DNA of 64,000 bases from NCBI RefSeq assembly GCF_026914265.1, contig NC_069126.1:34205225-34269224 (forward strand), written 5' to 3'. The notes below the pieces were generated by a model. The model ran no database searches. It was not told where the DNA came from and saw only the letters and a list, made by a program, of their open reading frames with translations. This DNA comes from Mya arenaria (taxonomy: Eukaryota; Mollusca; Bivalvia; Myida; Myidae). This document shows, piece after piece, positions 63,152-64,000 of the stretch (position 1 is its first letter; every line of letters starts with the position of its first letter). The position numbers and the translations under genes are program-made.

Positions 63152-64000
63152 ATGTTAATAATTTTAGTGAGTTTATTAGGATTATGCTTTGCGCAAGATC
63201 CGCAATGGCATCAATGGACGGAGCCTTCTTGTTACAGATCAAACCGCTTCGAGTACCAGTTTGGTATGCTGGAAAACTTGAAAGCCTACAGTGGGAAAAG
63301 AACGAACTGGTTTCGAAAGTAGCCTCTCATATTTTTCTCGTGGACACGTTATCAAAAAAGATTAATGGTGTGTTTATAAAGTTGTTTTGCAAATACCAAA
63401 TATATGCGTCCATTTATTTAAAAACATTAATTAGTCACTAGAAGTAATTAATTAATTAGCAACCAATTGACATGGCATACGTTTGAGATTATATTATATT
63501 TGTGTAACATATTTTAAGCAAAAAAGGGACATACTTTTATTTTGACATTAAAATCTGTATTTGTACGCTGTTCAATTGATTTACAAAAGGTATATATTCA
63601 ATAACAATGCAGTGTATTGTGCAATTTTCAACGAAAGTCATACGACATGTGCGTATACCATTTGAAGTGTCGATTCGACTTTCAGTTGTAAAGAAACATA
63701 TTTTACTTCAATTTCAAAGGCCAAAATCCTGATACATGAACTCATAATACAGTTAAAAGTATCAAAGAACTTAACGATCCCGGTGGTAATACCTACAACC
63801 GCTGGGGAAGGACGTCGTGCCCAAATGATTCAAGCACTGATATCGTCTATAAGGGGTTTGCTGGCGGAGGACCACATAAGCAACCTGGTTCCGGTACCAA
63901 CTACCTGTGTCCACCTAAAGATCCACAGTGGGGTAAAGATACGTCACCGTCATTCAAGGGTTTTGTTTTTGGCGCCGAGTATCAATGATATGGAACATTT
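63152..64000 (+). pseudogene. B-type C4-like gene, duplicate, cut by the window end
   Basis: Duplicate of 9065-9913 (exon 1 63152-63367, exon 2 from 63753). It shows the same frame slip in exon 1 and the same TGA after FGAEYQ. One base differs near the start of exon 2 (VKSIKEL for VKNIKEL). The rest of exon 2 lies beyond the window. Confidence 0.85.

Larger units (their letters stand above)
54088..64000. repeat. Right copy of the near-identical segmental repeat
   Basis: Equivalent of 1-9913 at offset 54087; it runs off the window end. Differences from the left copy are listed there. The two copies agree in homopolymer runs such as T9G12 near 60220. Confidence 0.97.

Overview
The window is AT-rich animal DNA, most likely from a bivalve or related mollusc. 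It has GT-AG introns, LINE and hAT-type remnants, long minisatellites, and a family of genes whose conserved domain I recognise as the 'short-chain collagen C4-like' domain of molluscs, cnidarians and sponges. No bacterial-style operons, CRISPR arrays, rRNA or clear tRNA genes are visible. The species call is inference.

The backbone is a cluster of C4-like genes. Each has two exons. Exon 1 (about 205-220 bp) encodes a signal peptide and a short coiled coil and ends in phase 1. Exon 2 (about 0.6 kb) encodes a domain of about 170 residues with ten cysteines. I find A-type members at 390-1676 (+, intact), 7272-8313 (+, broken), 25964-27300 (-, broken), 28545-29876 (-, fossil) and 33200-34368 (-, broken). 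B-type members lie at 9065-10228 (+, broken) and 17977-18584 (+, intact domain exon, first exon not found). A mixed A/B pseudogene lies at 46200-47882 (-). No Gly-X-Y collagen repeat is present, so the 'collagen' name rests on the non-collagenous domain only. The predicted products are small secreted, disulfide-rich proteins that could oligomerise through the coiled coil.

The first 9913 bases recur almost unchanged at 54088-64000, with a constant offset of 54087. The intact gene therefore appears twice (390-1676 and 54477-55763). This is either a very young tandem segmental duplication of about 54 kb or an assembly duplication. Older and more diverged copies of the module [46-bp minisatellite, 1.5-2 kb spacer, promoter, A-type gene] can also be traced, so the cluster grew by repeated local duplication.

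Between the genes lie: two intron-containing fossils of a transposase-like 'DNCxGQN' family (15455-16260 and 21030-25268), the second interrupted by a 364-bp hAT-like MITE with its 8-bp target duplication; a DDE_Tnp_4-like scrap (19560-19745); a broken C2H2 zinc-finger exon (36690-36905); two degraded Jockey/CR1-type LINEs (37830-39540 + and 42510-45003 -); two copies of a non-autonomous element with about 165-bp internal repeats; a 172-bp direct-repeat pair around a 68-bp array; and 26-bp, 33-bp and 46-bp minisatellites plus (CT)n and (TA)n tracts. Apart from the two identical complete genes and one intact B-type exon, I see no undamaged protein gene.
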